Shown: piece by piece, positions 44,029 through 53,692 of the stretch
Numbering within the stretch: position 1 is the stretch's first letter
Layout of the letters: every line of letters begins with the position of its first letter
From: Lactococcus garvieae
GTDB lineage: Bacteria; Bacillota; Bacilli; Lactobacillales; Streptococcaceae
Assembly: GCF_016758115.1 (NCBI RefSeq)
Contig: NZ_WIVG01000011.1
Location: forward strand, 1-54,587
Direction: 5' to 3'
Length of the DNA stretch: 54,587 bases
Program-made: the position numbers and the translations under genes
Notes under the pieces: model-generated
Database searches by the model: none
Seen by the model: only the letters and a program-made list of their open reading frames with translations
What the model was told of the DNA's origin: nothing

Positions 44029-45096
44029 TTAGTTTACTTTATAGAAAATTGCTTTCTGTACGGCTAATTTTTGTCTTTCTGGTAAGCTCTGCGCACTTGG
44101 GCCAAAAGTGTTGGACAGCCAAATACGCGGTTTCGCTTTGTCTGTATCTGCCCAATCATAACCTTTTGGAATAAAGGAGAGTCCTGCTCCAGCAGGAGTC
44201 CCTTCAGGTTGGCTATTTACCATAAGGAAGCCTTGTTCTTGCTGATTATCTGCTGATAGAATATTAAGAACAAGTCTTGTTTTCTGCTCGCCCTCCACTA
44301 TGTAACACTGATTATTTTCAAAAATTAGTGTTCTGCCTTCCAAGGTTCTCCAAGCACCTTGCACACTTGAATAATCTCCTTGAGCAATCTGTTCTAAATT
44401 CATCTCAGCATTTAAGCTTGCCAATTTGGCCGAATCAATGACTCTGGAAGCTATTTCTTCAGTCACTTGTTTAGCTGAGGGCGTGTCAAAATAATCTGCA
44501 AGAACTGTATTTATCTTTGTTACTTGCTCTTCTGTTTCCCAGCTTTTAGCATTGATATAGTCATATTTAACTGTCGCTTGGTTAATTTTCACATTAACTT
44601 TATGGATGATTTTATTTGAATCATACCATTCTATGGCGCCGTCACTAATATTTCCTGCCATCGCAAGATATTCCGCCGCCAAAATCGTAGTCTGAGGATT
44701 CAGCTTAGCATAAGACTGAGCCAGTAAAGCAATTTGTTGATTGAGGGCTAAGGCTTTCCATTCTGTCAAAGCTGCTGATACATGGTCTGATTTACCCTCT
44801 TGCGTTGAATTAGAGTCAATCATAGAACTTTCTGAAATTTTATGATTGCTCGCAGCAAGAGAAGAATCATTTTTGGATTTCGGATAGAAAAAGACAATCA
44901 GAAGTATTGCCATTACAATAAGGAGAAGACCGCTAAAGATACTTCCTAAAATGATTGTTTTCTTTTTAGACTTTTTATTTTCGGCTATATCTTCTGTTAC
45001 CAGTCCGTCCGATATAGCTTTTTGATAGTCATCCTCACTAGGTCTTCTATCATTAATATCTTTAGAAGATTGTTCCCATTCCTTTTTATCCCTCAT
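44029..45096 (-). CDS. Membrane-anchored extracytoplasmic hypothetical protein
   Basis: 355 residues. A charged cytosolic tail (1-45, DKKEWEQSSKDINDRRPSED) leads to one membrane helix (about 48-70, GLLLIVMAILLIVFFY) and an extracellular part. The outer region has a Ser-rich linker, a mixed domain (120-235), then a C-terminal beta-rich domain starting GAWRTLEGRTLIFENNQCYI, which resembles small lipocalin-like domains of Gram-positive lipoproteins (DUF6287-type). It ends FGPSAQSLPERQKL. Function unknown. A single-gene unit between the PhnA-like gene and gap. Confidence 0.65.
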   Translation of the reverse strand: MRDKKEWEQSSKDINDRRPSEDDYQKAISDGLVTEDIAENKKSKKKTIILGSIFSGLLLIVMAILLIVFFYPKSKNDSSLAASNHKISESSMIDSNSTQEGKSDHVSAALTEWKALALNQQIALLAQSYAKLNPQTTILAAEYLAMAGNISDGAIEWYDSNKIIHKVNVKINQATVKYDYINAKSWETEEQVTKINTVLADYFDTPSAKQVTEEIASRVIDSAKLASLNAEMNLEQIAQGDYSSVQGAWRTLEGRTLIFENNQCYIVEGEQKTRLVLNILSADNQQEQGFLMVNSQPEGTPAGAGLSFIPKGYDWADTDKAKPRIWLSNTFGPSAQSLPERQKLAVQKAIFYKVN

Positions 45097-45197
45097 CTTG
45101 GTCCACTTCCCAATCTAGCACTCTTCATGCACATCCTTTTATAGTGTACTACATTATAAAAAAAATCTCAAAGACTCGCTCGGGAAATAAGGACATC

Positions 45198-45230
45198 AAA
45201 AAAACAGAGGAGTTAAGCTTCTCTGTTTCC
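45198..45230 (-). terminator. Terminator of gap
   Basis: AAACAGAG/CTCTGTTT stem followed by seven T on the minus strand. Confidence 0.8.
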
Positions 45231-45247
45231 AACGTTAAATAACAGAA

Positions 45248-46258
45248 TTATTTAGCGATTTTAGCGAAGTATTCAAGTGTACGAACGAGGTTAGATGTGT
45301 AAGACATTTCGTTATCGTACCAAGCAACTGTTTTAACCAATTGAACGCCATTAGCTGTAGTAACTTCAGTTTGAGTAGCGTCAAAGAGTGAAGAGTTAGA
45401 GATACCTACGATATCAGATGAAACGATCTCATCTTCGTTGTAACCGTAAGATTCGTTAGCTGCTGCTTTCATAGCTGCGTTTACTTCTTCAACAGTAACT
45501 TCTTTATCAAGAACTGATACAAGTTCTGTCAATGAACCAGTTGGAACTGGTACACGTTGTGCGTGACCTTGAAGTTTACCGTTCAATTCTGGCAATACAA
45601 GACCGATAGCTTTAGCGGCACCTGTTGAGTTAGGTACGATGTTTTCAGCTGCAGCACGTGCACGACGGAAGTCACCACCACGGTGTGGACCATCAAGAGT
45701 CATTTGGTCACCAGTGTAACCGTGGATAGTTGTCATAGTACCAACTTTAAGACCGAAGTTTTTGTTCAAAGCGTCAGCCATTGGTGCGAGACAGTTAGTC
45801 GTACATGATGCACCAGAAATAACTGTTTCCTCACCAGTCAAAGTTTCGTGGTTAGTGTTGAAAACGATAGTTTTAACGTCATTTCCACCAGGTGCTGTAA
45901 TAACGACTTTCTTAGCACCGTTAGCGTGCAAGTGTTGTTCAGCTTTTTCTTTAGTTGCGAAGAAACCAGTTGCTTCAAGAACGATTTCTGCACCTGATTC
46001 AGCCCAGTTGATGTTAGCTGGATTAGCTTCTGCAGTAACTTTCACAAATTTACCGTTAACTTCGAAACCACCATCTTTAACTTCAACATCACCGTCAAAG
46101 CGACCTTGAGTTGTGTCATATTTCAACAAGTGAGCAAGCATTGCTGGATCTGTAAGGTCGTTGATTGCTACTACTTCAACACCTTCAACGTTTTGAATAC
46201 GACGGAAAGCAAGACGACCGATACGTCCGAAACCGTTAATACCAACTTTAACTACCAT
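45248..46258 (-). CDS. gap: Glyceraldehyde-3-phosphate dehydrogenase, type I
   Basis: 336 residues. [16 protein letters not shown] is the NAD fold, [12 protein letters not shown] carries the catalytic Cys (about 152) and the family signature, and the C-terminus has [14 protein letters not shown]. Codon use is strongly biased toward a few preferred codons (GTT, GAA, AAC, GGT), as in highly expressed genes. AAGGAG lies 8 nt before the ATG. It carries out the NAD-linked oxidation step of glycolysis. A TTGCAA-16-TAAAAT promoter and a cre-like site lie upstream. Confidence 0.98.
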   Translation of the reverse strand: MVVKVGINGFGRIGRLAFRRIQNVEGVEVVAINDLTDPAMLAHLLKYDTTQGRFDGDVEVKDGGFEVNGKFVKVTAEANPANINWAESGAEIVLEATGFFATKEKAEQHLHANGAKKVVITAPGGNDVKTIVFNTNHETLTGEETVISGASCTTNCLAPMADALNKNFGLKVGTMTTIHGYTGDQMTLDGPHRGGDFRRARAAAENIVPNSTGAAKAIGLVLPELNGKLQGHAQRVPVPTGSLTELVSVLDKEVTVEEVNAAMKAAANESYGYNEDEIVSSDIVGISNSSLFDATQTEVTTANGVQLVKTVAWYDNEMSYTSNLVRTLEYFAKIAK

Positions 46259-46338
46259 GAGTAAGTCTCCTTATAGGTTTAAAATTTGTTTATAGAGAAA
46301 TTCTCTATCACTAAGTTAATCATTTAACTTACTCTTAC

Positions 46339-46366
46339 ATTTTAACACTTTTTTGAGATTTTGCAA
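46339..46366 (-). promoter_or_regulatory. gap promoter
   Basis: TTGCAA (46361-46366), 16-nt spacer, TGT-TAAAAT (-10 46339-46344) on the minus strand. Confidence 0.7.
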
Positions 46367-46407
46367 ACATAAAAGCCGGAAAATGTGCATAACAGTGGGG
46401 ATAGTGC

Positions 46408-46423
46408 AGAAAACGTTTACATT
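46408..46423 (-). promoter_or_regulatory. cre-like CcpA site upstream of gap
   Basis: AATGTAAACGTTTTCT on the minus strand fits WWTGNAARCGNWWWCA with one mismatch. It is centred about 80 bp before the likely transcription start, a position used for CcpA activation. Confidence 0.5.
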
Positions 46424-46440
46424 TGTCTACTCTGTACATA

Positions 46441-46465
46441 AAAAAAATAGCAGTTAAGCTGCTAC
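46441..46465 (-). terminator. Terminator of the DUF536 gene
   Basis: TAGCAG (46448-46453)/CTGCTA (46459-46464) with a T-run on the minus strand, directly after the stop codon. Confidence 0.75.
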
Positions 46466-46466
46466 T

Positions 46467-46934
46467 TTACTTTCCAAAAAGCTTGGCGAAAAATCCCTTC
46501 TCTGATTCAGCTTTTAACTCCATTAAAAACTGATTATTATCATTTAAAGATTTCTCCATCAACTCCTGTTGACGGTTAATTTGTTTATCTTTCTCCGCAA
46601 GCTGTACATCTTTGGCCATCAATTGTTGATTCAGACGATCAATTTCTGCATTTTTATCTTTCATTAAATTTGAAAACAGCTCAAAAACAGCTGTGTCTGC
46701 TGGCGACGTTGAAAGTTTTTGAGTTGCATCTTTATCTTCAACGACTTCTGCCTTAGCTGTCACAACTTTTCCATAAAGGCGTTCAAGTTCATGAATTCCA
46801 CCTTCATTAATTACAGTAACATTCTTTTCATTTTTTCCTATATATTTCTCGTCCAGCTGCTTAATACGTTTATTCATCGCTTGGCGAGTCACACCAAAAA
46901 GCTCTGCGAGTTCGCTTACTGTTTTTGTTTCCAT
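46467..46934 (-). CDS. DUF536-family protein with N-terminal helix-turn-helix
   Basis: 155 residues. The N-terminus is a winged/HTH domain (TVSELAELFGVTRQAMNKRI), the middle a coiled coil (LMKDKNAEIDRLNQQLMAKD), and the end GFFAKLFGK is the conserved DUF536 tail. Such proteins are common beside replication genes of lactococcal and streptococcal plasmids but also occur on chromosomes; no plasmid replication gene is near. ATG 46934 lies 7 nt after TGG-TATTAT without a ribosome site, and the ATG three codons upstream overlaps the -10. DNA binding is likely, the target unknown. Confidence 0.75.
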   Translation of the reverse strand: METKTVSELAELFGVTRQAMNKRIKQLDEKYIGKNEKNVTVINEGGIHELERLYGKVVTAKAEVVEDKDATQKLSTSPADTAVFELFSNLMKDKNAEIDRLNQQLMAKDVQLAEKDKQINRQQELMEKSLNDNNQFLMELKAESEKGFFAKLFGK

Positions 46935-46950
46935 ATCTACCATAATACCA
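46935..46950 (-). promoter_or_regulatory. Extended -10, predicted leaderless start of the DUF536 gene
   Basis: TGG-TATTAT (46950-46942, minus strand), seven nt, ATG 46934. Confidence 0.4.
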
Positions 46951-47073
46951 CATTTTTAGCTATTTATACAGCTTTTTCTGAGTTCTAAATCGTTTTGTAA
47001 TAAATAATAAAAATATTATACTTATATTATGATACATTTTTTTATAAGGGCCGAAAAGTAGAATGGAGAATCT

Positions 47074-49680
47074 ATGGATTACAAGAAAAGTAACATCAAT
47101 ACCATAAAAGAATACTATAAAACCAATGTTTCAGAGGGTTTAGATAAAGAACAGATTACTGCATATCGTGAAAAATACGGCAGCAATGTTTTCCAAGAAG
47201 CAAAGCAAAAAAGCACTTTTCAAAAACTCTTGAAACATATGTTTGAAGTGATGAATCTTGTTTTAATCATTGTTTCTGTTCCTGCTTTTTATCTTTCTCT
47301 AGAAACTGATAATTTTACAAAACCCATTGTTATCCTATTGATTGTCATTATAAACGTCATCGTAGCACATCTACAAGAGGAACGCGCTGAGACAGCCTTG
47401 TCTGCTTTAAAAAAACTATCTGCTCCTAATTCAACCGTCATTAGAAGCGGAAAGTTAAGCACGATTCCATCGGAAGAATTGGTCGTAGGCGACTTGATTC
47501 AACTGAATGCGGGGGAACAAGTTGGTGCTGACGTTCGGCTGCTTTCAGCAAATAGTTTACAGGTTGATGAATCATCGCTCACGGGGGAATCTGAAGCGAT
47601 AGAAAAAGATGCCTCACGTGAAATATATGAAAATGTCCCTCTAGGAGATCAAGTGAATATGGTTTTCTCAGGGACAAACGTCCTTAATGGAACAGCCAAA
47701 GGCATTGTTGTTGCTACTGGAATGAAAAGTCAGATGGGACAGATTGCCCAACTATTGGAAGACCAAGTTAAGGGGAAAACCCCTTTACAGAAACGCATTG
47801 ATTCACTGGCAAAACGTCTTGCAGCAATTGCTTTTGGTGCTGGTGCAGTGATTTTCCTAGTAAATCTCTTGCACGGAGGAATCCCTTTTAGTGAAAACAT
47901 GATGACGGCTGTTATTCTTGGTATTGCTGCTGTGCCTGAAACCCTACCTGTTATCGTTACCTTGTCCCTCGTCTATGGTGTTGAAAATATGGCTTATAAA
48001 AAAGCCATAATCCGTAATATTCCTGCCGTTGAAACACTGGGAAATGCGTCTGTCATCGCTTCCGATAAAACAGGAACGCTTACGCAAAATCAAATGACTA
48101 TTCAACGACTTTGGGTACAAGGGGAAGATGTTTGGCAAAAGGACCAACTCTCGGACAAGGAAAAAGATTTAATTTACAAGTTTGGTTTAGTTTCTAATGC
48201 AACAGCTGTCCAAGAAGGAGGCAAGTGGGAAACACACGGTGATCCAACAGAAACAGCCATCATTAATTTCCTCATCACTCACAATTTTTATCAACCAGAT
48301 GAAGAGCCTGAACGTCTCTTAGAACTTCCTTTTGACTCTACAAGAAAAAAGATGACAGTCGTTGTTCCCAATGAAACTGGAGGATATCTCGTCATTACCA
48401 AAGGTGCCTTTGACCGTCTTGTCCCAGAACATTTTACAGAAGCACATGATATCCATGACACATTCGCAGAAAATGCTTTACGTGTCCTTGCTCTTTCCTA
48501 CAAAGTAATTGATGAAATTCCAGAAGATCATCAATTACTCGAAGAAGGGCAAACATTCTTAGGAATCATTGGTATGATTGACCCTCCACGACCTGAAAGC
48601 AAACATGCCGTAGCAGAAGCTCGAAATGCAGGTATCATTCCTGTTATGATTACAGGGGATCACGCACTAACAGCCAAAGCAATTGCTCAAGAGCTTGATA
48701 TCTATAGAGAAGGCGATTTAGTCGTTGATGGTATTACCTTATCCAATATGTCAGACGATGAACTTAAGGAAAATATCGAAAAAATATCTGTCTATGCACG
48801 CGTCTCCCCTGAGGATAAACTCCGCATCGTTAAAGCTTGGCAAGACAAAAAACACATCGTTGCTATGACAGGGGATGGCGTCAACGATGCGCCTTCGCTA
48901 CGTGCTGCAGATGTTGGTACCGCAATGGGTATAGCTGGGACAGAGGTTGCTAAAAACGCCTCTGACATCATCCTAGCTGATGATAATTTTGCAACAATTG
49001 TTAGTGCAATTGCTGAAGGCCGACGGGTCTATATTAACATTAAGCGAACAATCTACTACCTGCTTTCAGCCAATATCGCTGAAATTCTTATTATGCTTAT
49101 TGGAGCTATTATTGGTTGGGGACTCCCACTTACAGGGATGCAACTCCTCTATATCAATGTTTTAGCCGATGGTATTCCTGGCTTTGGATTAAGCCGAGAA
49201 ACCTCTGACAAATATATCATGAACAAGCCCCCGATAGATGTAAATGAAAGTCTCTTTTCTCGTGGTGTTTCACAGCGTATTTTTACTTCATCAACAACTT
49301 TCATCATCATTTCTCTTATCGGCTTCTATATCGGATACTTCGTTGAAATACCTGGAAGTACGCCCAGTCTACAGTTGGGGCAATCTATGACTTTCCTTGT
49401 CCTTGCCCTTGCTTCAACTTATCACATCTTCAACGCGCGAAGCAATGATTCCATATTTCAAGATGGTTTGTATTCAAATAAAACGATTTTCTGGACAACA
49501 GTTATATCATTAGGGACGACCTTCCTCTTCACGCTCACACCGCTGCGTACATTTATTGATGTCATACCACTTACCGCTACACATTGGCTTATTGCGCTCC
49601 TGCTCTCACTTCTTATCTTCGTCGTAATTGAAATTGAAAAGTACCTCATCAAAAAATCGAAGAAAACTTTTCTTGCTTAA
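47074..49680 (+). CDS. Cation-transporting P-type ATPase, P2A (Ca2+-ATPase-like)
   Basis: 868 residues with ten membrane helices. Actuator loop SLTGESEAIEKDA, phosphorylation site ASDKTGTLTQNQM (Asp about residue 333), nucleotide domain KGAFDRL and hinge MTGDGVNDAPSLRAADVG are intact. Helix M4 reads AAVPETLPVIVTL where Ca2+ pumps usually have PEGLP; the ion-binding Glu is kept but Gly is Thr. Helix M6 has YINVLADGIPG with the expected Asn and Asp. Ca2+ is the most likely substrate, Mn2+ or Na+ possible. GGAGAA precedes ATG 47074. A single-gene unit. Confidence 0.9.
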   Translation: MDYKKSNINTIKEYYKTNVSEGLDKEQITAYREKYGSNVFQEAKQKSTFQKLLKHMFEVMNLVLIIVSVPAFYLSLETDNFTKPIVILLIVIINVIVAHLQEERAETALSALKKLSAPNSTVIRSGKLSTIPSEELVVGDLIQLNAGEQVGADVRLLSANSLQVDESSLTGESEAIEKDASREIYENVPLGDQVNMVFSGTNVLNGTAKGIVVATGMKSQMGQIAQLLEDQVKGKTPLQKRIDSLAKRLAAIAFGAGAVIFLVNLLHGGIPFSENMMTAVILGIAAVPETLPVIVTLSLVYGVENMAYKKAIIRNIPAVETLGNASVIASDKTGTLTQNQMTIQRLWVQGEDVWQKDQLSDKEKDLIYKFGLVSNATAVQEGGKWETHGDPTETAIINFLITHNFYQPDEEPERLLELPFDSTRKKMTVVVPNETGGYLVITKGAFDRLVPEHFTEAHDIHDTFAENALRVLALSYKVIDEIPEDHQLLEEGQTFLGIIGMIDPPRPESKHAVAEARNAGIIPVMITGDHALTAKAIAQELDIYREGDLVVDGITLSNMSDDELKENIEKISVYARVSPEDKLRIVKAWQDKKHIVAMTGDGVNDAPSLRAADVGTAMGIAGTEVAKNASDIILADDNFATIVSAIAEGRRVYINIKRTIYYLLSANIAEILIMLIGAIIGWGLPLTGMQLLYINVLADGIPGFGLSRETSDKYIMNKPPIDVNESLFSRGVSQRIFTSSTTFIIISLIGFYIGYFVEIPGSTPSLQLGQSMTFLVLALASTYHIFNARSNDSIFQDGLYSNKTIFWTTVISLGTTFLFTLTPLRTFIDVIPLTATHWLIALLLSLLIFVVIEIEKYLIKKSKKTFLA

Positions 49681-49701
49681 TTCACTAACATATAAAATAA
49701 C

Positions 49702-49752
49702 AAAAAAATGCTTGCTTACGGTGCTCTTCTACACCATCAGCAAGCATTTTTA
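49702..49752. terminator. Bidirectional terminator between the ATPase gene and gadB
   Basis: Perfect 12-bp stem (49705-49716/49739-49750) with A-run before and T-run after. Confidence 0.9.
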
Positions 49753-49792
49753 TATGATGATATAAAATCATCGAAATTCGAATATTATCATT

Positions 49793-51193
49793 TTAATGTG
49801 TAAACCCATATGTTTTATTTTCGGGTTCATTATGATACTTAATGTGTGCCTTATTCAAAAAATCAATTGCTTCTTGCATATCTTGTACGTAGTTGTAGGC
49901 CATATTCATTCCAAAATCTGCACGTACAACTACACGTTGTATGATAACATCCTCTAAGTTTTTTGGTAAAGGATAAGCTGGGACTTGCCATCCTTTCATC
50001 AACAGACGGTCGGCTAGGTCATATAAATCCCAGTCACAATCTCTGTTTTCTTTTAGCTTATAACAAACAATTGGTAGCTGTGAACCATCGTTTACAATTT
50101 CAAAGAGTCCTGTTTTCTCAATTGCCTCTGCGAGGTACATAGCTACCTTGTGTGTTCTTTCATGAATAGCTTTATAGCCGTCAAATCCATAGCGCACAAA
50201 ATTATAATATTGTCCGATCAGCTGAGCAGCACTGTGGGAGAAATTAATCGCCATCGTTGGTAATTCTCCGCCAAGGTAACTTACTTTAAAAATTAACTCC
50301 TCTGGTAAATATTTTTTATCACGCCATAAGACCCAGCCCACTCCAGGGTAGACCAAACCATATTTGTGGCCCGATGTGTTGATAGAAACGACATTTTTCA
50401 GACGGAAATCCCATTCAAGTTTAGGTTCAATAAATGGCGCATAAAGACCTCCTGAAGCAGCATCTACGTGAATATAAACTTTATAATCCGTATGTTTGTT
50501 ATATTCTCCAACTAACTTATCTAGTCCCTTAATATCATCATATCTTCCAGTATAAGTGATACCCATAATTCCAACAATACCAATGGTATATTCATCAACA
50601 TAATCCATAACTTTTTCTAGATTAATTGACATGTGATTTTTATCCATCGGTACTTCACGCATCTCGATATCCCAATACACACAGAATTTTTCCCAACAAA
50701 CCTGATAACCAGAAGAAATAACCAAGTTAGGTTTTTTAGCATTGACATCTAGGCCTAATTTTTCTGCTCGCTTGCGCCAAGCAAATTTCATAGCCATTCC
50801 TCCCAACATGCAGGCTTCTGAAGAACCGATGGTTGAAGTCCCCATAAAGTGTTCCTTTTCACTCGCATTCCAAAGGTCCGCAATCATATTGACACAGCGA
50901 TTTTCAATTTCTGCTGTTCTTGGATATTCTGATTTATCAATTGCATTTTTCTCCAAAGTTTGGCTCATCAACTCTACTGCTTCAGGTTCCATATATGTTT
51001 GGCAAAAAGTTGCTAAATTTAAGCGAGCATTTCCTTCATCCAGCATCTCATCTTGAACCAATTGATAGGCCACTCGGGGTTCAATTGATTTTTTACCCAT
51101 TTTATATTTAGGTAAATCAACCTGCTCACTTTCTGAACCAAAAATAGGTTCTAAAAATTCTGCCTCATCACGATTTTCTTTTCCATATAACAT
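49793..51193 (-). CDS. gadB: Glutamate decarboxylase
   Basis: 466 residues, the same length as the L. lactis enzyme. PLP-binding Lys is in SINTSGHKYGLVYPG (about residue 275), with HVDAASGGLYAPF upstream and STIGSSEACMLGG in the substrate domain. It decarboxylates glutamate to GABA, consuming a cytoplasmic proton. The pH-responsive C-terminal tail ends KTYGFTH with the conserved His. It is the second gene of gadCB (22-nt gap), so glutamate entry and GABA exit are co-expressed with it. Confidence 0.98.
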   Translation of the reverse strand: MLYGKENRDEAEFLEPIFGSESEQVDLPKYKMGKKSIEPRVAYQLVQDEMLDEGNARLNLATFCQTYMEPEAVELMSQTLEKNAIDKSEYPRTAEIENRCVNMIADLWNASEKEHFMGTSTIGSSEACMLGGMAMKFAWRKRAEKLGLDVNAKKPNLVISSGYQVCWEKFCVYWDIEMREVPMDKNHMSINLEKVMDYVDEYTIGIVGIMGITYTGRYDDIKGLDKLVGEYNKHTDYKVYIHVDAASGGLYAPFIEPKLEWDFRLKNVVSINTSGHKYGLVYPGVGWVLWRDKKYLPEELIFKVSYLGGELPTMAINFSHSAAQLIGQYYNFVRYGFDGYKAIHERTHKVAMYLAEAIEKTGLFEIVNDGSQLPIVCYKLKENRDCDWDLYDLADRLLMKGWQVPAYPLPKNLEDVIIQRVVVRADFGMNMAYNYVQDMQEAIDFLNKAHIKYHNEPENKTYGFTH

Positions 51194-51214
51194 ATGTAAA
51201 TCCTCCAGTTTTCT

Positions 51215-52726
51215 TTAATGTTTTAATATATGTTCTTCTTTTTTTATAATATGATGTTCCCCACGCGCTATTGGATAAACTGCTGGATTCACTTCCCCTG
51301 CTTTAAAGTGAGTAGGCTCTTCAACAGATTCGTGTCCTTTTTTATCATGCAATTCATAAATAACAAACGGCAAAATAACTGTGACAGCAAAGCTTATGAG
51401 CAATATCATTTGATATGTCCGTGTTTCATTTTTAGCAATTGATTCAGGCGGAACGAAAGAAATTAATAAAGCAAATACGGATAATAAGAATCCAATTCCT
51501 GCAATAATTGATTTCCCAATTATTTTTCCTGGAACATTGTATGTCCGTTTTAAACTTTTTTTCTTATAAACTAAGACGAAATAACCCATGAAAAACAATA
51601 GATAGCCAACCAAATAAATAACTACAGTCAACGAAATTGCTACTAAGAAGGATAAGTTATTACCTCCTCCTCCAAAAGTTAACACAGCTCCCCAAATTGT
51701 CACAATTACGCCTTGAATCATGACCAATGGTACTGGCACGTCATGAGCATTTGTCTTACGCAAAAACTTTGGAAGTAATCCCCATTGAGCTGCTGCAAAC
51801 ATTCCTCGAGAAGGTCCAACAACCCATGAACTTACTTCCCCCATTACTCCAAATGCAATCATTATTGCAATTACTTTAACTAGCCATCCAAAATGACTAT
51901 TAAAATGTAAAATTAATGTTTGAAACGTTTGAATCACTCCTGCACTTAAAGATAACTCCTTTTGAGGTATAACCGCAGCTACTGAGAAACCTCCAAGTGC
52001 ATCCAAAGAAATTGCCAAAATTACCAGCAAAATCATCGCCAATGGGTAATTTCTCTTAGGATTTTCTAACTCATTGATATGAGAGGCTGAAGCTTCAACC
52101 CCCATATAAGCTAAAATAAATGAAACAAAGACGACCAACGTTGAAAGTTGTGAAAAATCTGGAATAAAAGCATCCTTGTTGATTGCTATTTCTATAGGAT
52201 TTCCTCCTATAAGGTAAGCTACTGATAATGCAAATAGGATGATAGACGGAATCACAATCCCGATTATAAAACCAGATTTTACTAATTTAGCTGTTCGCTG
52301 AGTGCCTCCCAATTGGGAAAAAGTCAATCCCCAAAAAATGACGAGCAAACCTATAAATTTAATTAATGGATCTGAATTTAAAGCTTCAAAATTTAATACG
52401 TATGAAAGTGCACCTAAGATAAAATATATCATCGTTACAAATCCTACCGTAATTTGAAACCATTGGAAAAATATCGCCGCAAACCCAAAGCGTTCTCCTA
52501 ATGTTTGGCTAACCCAACTAAAAATTCCTCCGTTTTTCCATCCTTCTACTGTGGACATTTCAGCTGCACACAATGCTACTGGTAGAAACCACAACAAGCC
52601 CCCTAATAGCAAAAAGAAGACCAAATGCAATTTTGAAGTAGCAAAAGTCGGATATTCATATACTGTCAGAACCATAGAAGCAGTTAAAGCAAAAAATCCG
52701 AATAATGATAATTTTTTTTGATTCAT
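51215..52726 (-). CDS. gadC: Glutamate:GABA antiporter
   Basis: 503 residues with twelve membrane helices of the APC family. The N-terminus reads NQKKLSLFGFFALTASMVL and the cytosolic C-plug ends in ARGEHHIIKKEEHILKH, a His-rich tail known to gate GadC by pH. The second of two adjacent ATGs (52726) is better spaced from GGGAGG. The transporter exchanges external glutamate for GABA, completing the acid-resistance cycle with GadB. It is the first gene of gadCB; the upstream promoter has a poor -35, fitting GadR activation. Confidence 0.97.
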   Translation of the reverse strand: MNQKKLSLFGFFALTASMVLTVYEYPTFATSKLHLVFFLLLGGLLWFLPVALCAAEMSTVEGWKNGGIFSWVSQTLGERFGFAAIFFQWFQITVGFVTMIYFILGALSYVLNFEALNSDPLIKFIGLLVIFWGLTFSQLGGTQRTAKLVKSGFIIGIVIPSIILFALSVAYLIGGNPIEIAINKDAFIPDFSQLSTLVVFVSFILAYMGVEASASHINELENPKRNYPLAMILLVILAISLDALGGFSVAAVIPQKELSLSAGVIQTFQTLILHFNSHFGWLVKVIAIMIAFGVMGEVSSWVVGPSRGMFAAAQWGLLPKFLRKTNAHDVPVPLVMIQGVIVTIWGAVLTFGGGGNNLSFLVAISLTVVIYLVGYLLFFMGYFVLVYKKKSLKRTYNVPGKIIGKSIIAGIGFLLSVFALLISFVPPESIAKNETRTYQMILLISFAVTVILPFVIYELHDKKGHESVEEPTHFKAGEVNPAVYPIARGEHHIIKKEEHILKH

Positions 52727-52821
52727 CATACCTCCCTAAAATATGTAAAGTTCATTCAAAAGAATTGTTATACAAAAACAGTTTAACTCTCTTTCTACTT
52801 TAAGTATATACCCCTAAAAAC

Positions 52822-52869
52822 AAAAAATCTCTCCCTAGCTGTTGCATTAACGCAACAACGAGAGAGATT
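52822..52869 (-). terminator. Terminator between gadR and gadC
   Basis: Stem AATCTCTC (52826-52833)/GAGAGATT (52862-52869) with inner TGTTGC/GCAACA pairing and a T6 run. It separates gadR from gadCB transcription. Confidence 0.85.
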
Positions 52870-53692
52870 AATTTCTTTTAAATTTTTTCAAGTTTCTCTG
52901 ATAGAATTTTTTTAATTTTAATCCACCAAAATTCTCTAGAACGTCAAGGGCATAGTTAATTTGTTTATCACCTAAATCCTTATCTTCAAAATTAAAAATA
53001 ATTATCCCCATAGCAAGATGTCTTAGCACCTCAGCATACAAATCTACTCCCATAGCACGGTATTTCTTTGTAATTTCTAATATATTTTCAGCTTTTTCTC
53101 TTTCCCCATTAGAGGCAAATATAGCCGCACTGTGGTATGCTATTTGAAATAATCGCCGCCTATATTTTAAAAGTCTACAGTACTTTTCACATCTTTCATC
53201 AAAATCTGCAAGAAGACTTTCCAATTGAGAAATATCCATGTAATCAGATACAAAATAAAATAAGGTAAGCTCAAAGTAGCCCCATTCTTCAACATTGCAA
53301 AGATAATCTTCAACCTCTTTGACTTCCGATAAACTTATATTTTTAAGCCTCGTCTTTGCAGCAAGGGATAACAAATATTTTCCCTCCCTTTGTGACTCTG
53401 TATATAAGCTTTGTATTTTATCTATATCTTGACTAAAATCAGCCTCCTCTAGTTCCAATAAAAAAATCTCTTGAAAATTTGGCGTAAAATTATTTACAAT
53501 TAATTCATACTCCGCTAATGGAACTTGCATTTCTTCTAACATAAGCTCTACGCGCTCAAAACTCATCATACTTTGTCCTCTTTCAAACCTAGATAAGTTT
53601 GCGCGGTTTACTCCAAGTTTACTAAAATATGATAATCCTAGATTTTTTTGATTTCTGAGCTTCCTAAAACAATCTCCATATTTTTTATACAT
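52868..53692 (-). CDS. gadR: Rgg/GadR/MutR-family transcriptional activator GadR
   Basis: 274 residues. The N-terminal XRE helix-turn-helix (GLSYFSKLGVNRANLSRFERG, residues about 18-38) is followed by the all-helical TPR-like domain of Rgg regulators. In L. lactis GadR activates gadCB in response to chloride and glutamate at low pH. GGAGG lies 10 nt before ATG 53692. It is co-directional with gadCB but has its own promoter and terminator. No short pheromone-like ORF is obvious next to it, so ligand control by a peptide is not supported here. Confidence 0.93.
   Translation of the reverse strand: MYKKYGDCFRKLRNQKNLGLSYFSKLGVNRANLSRFERGQSMMSFERVELMLEEMQVPLAEYELIVNNFTPNFQEIFLLELEEADFSQDIDKIQSLYTESQREGKYLLSLAAKTRLKNISLSEVKEVEDYLCNVEEWGYFELTLFYFVSDYMDISQLESLLADFDERCEKYCRLLKYRRRLFQIAYHSAAIFASNGEREKAENILEITKKYRAMGVDLYAEVLRHLAMGIIIFNFEDKDLGDKQINYALDVLENFGGLKLKKFYQRNLKKFKRN

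Noticed and set aside
46467-46934. Integrated plasmid or prophage remnant because of DUF536
   Set aside because: No replication, integrase, transposase or phage structural gene is near, and the base composition is ordinary.
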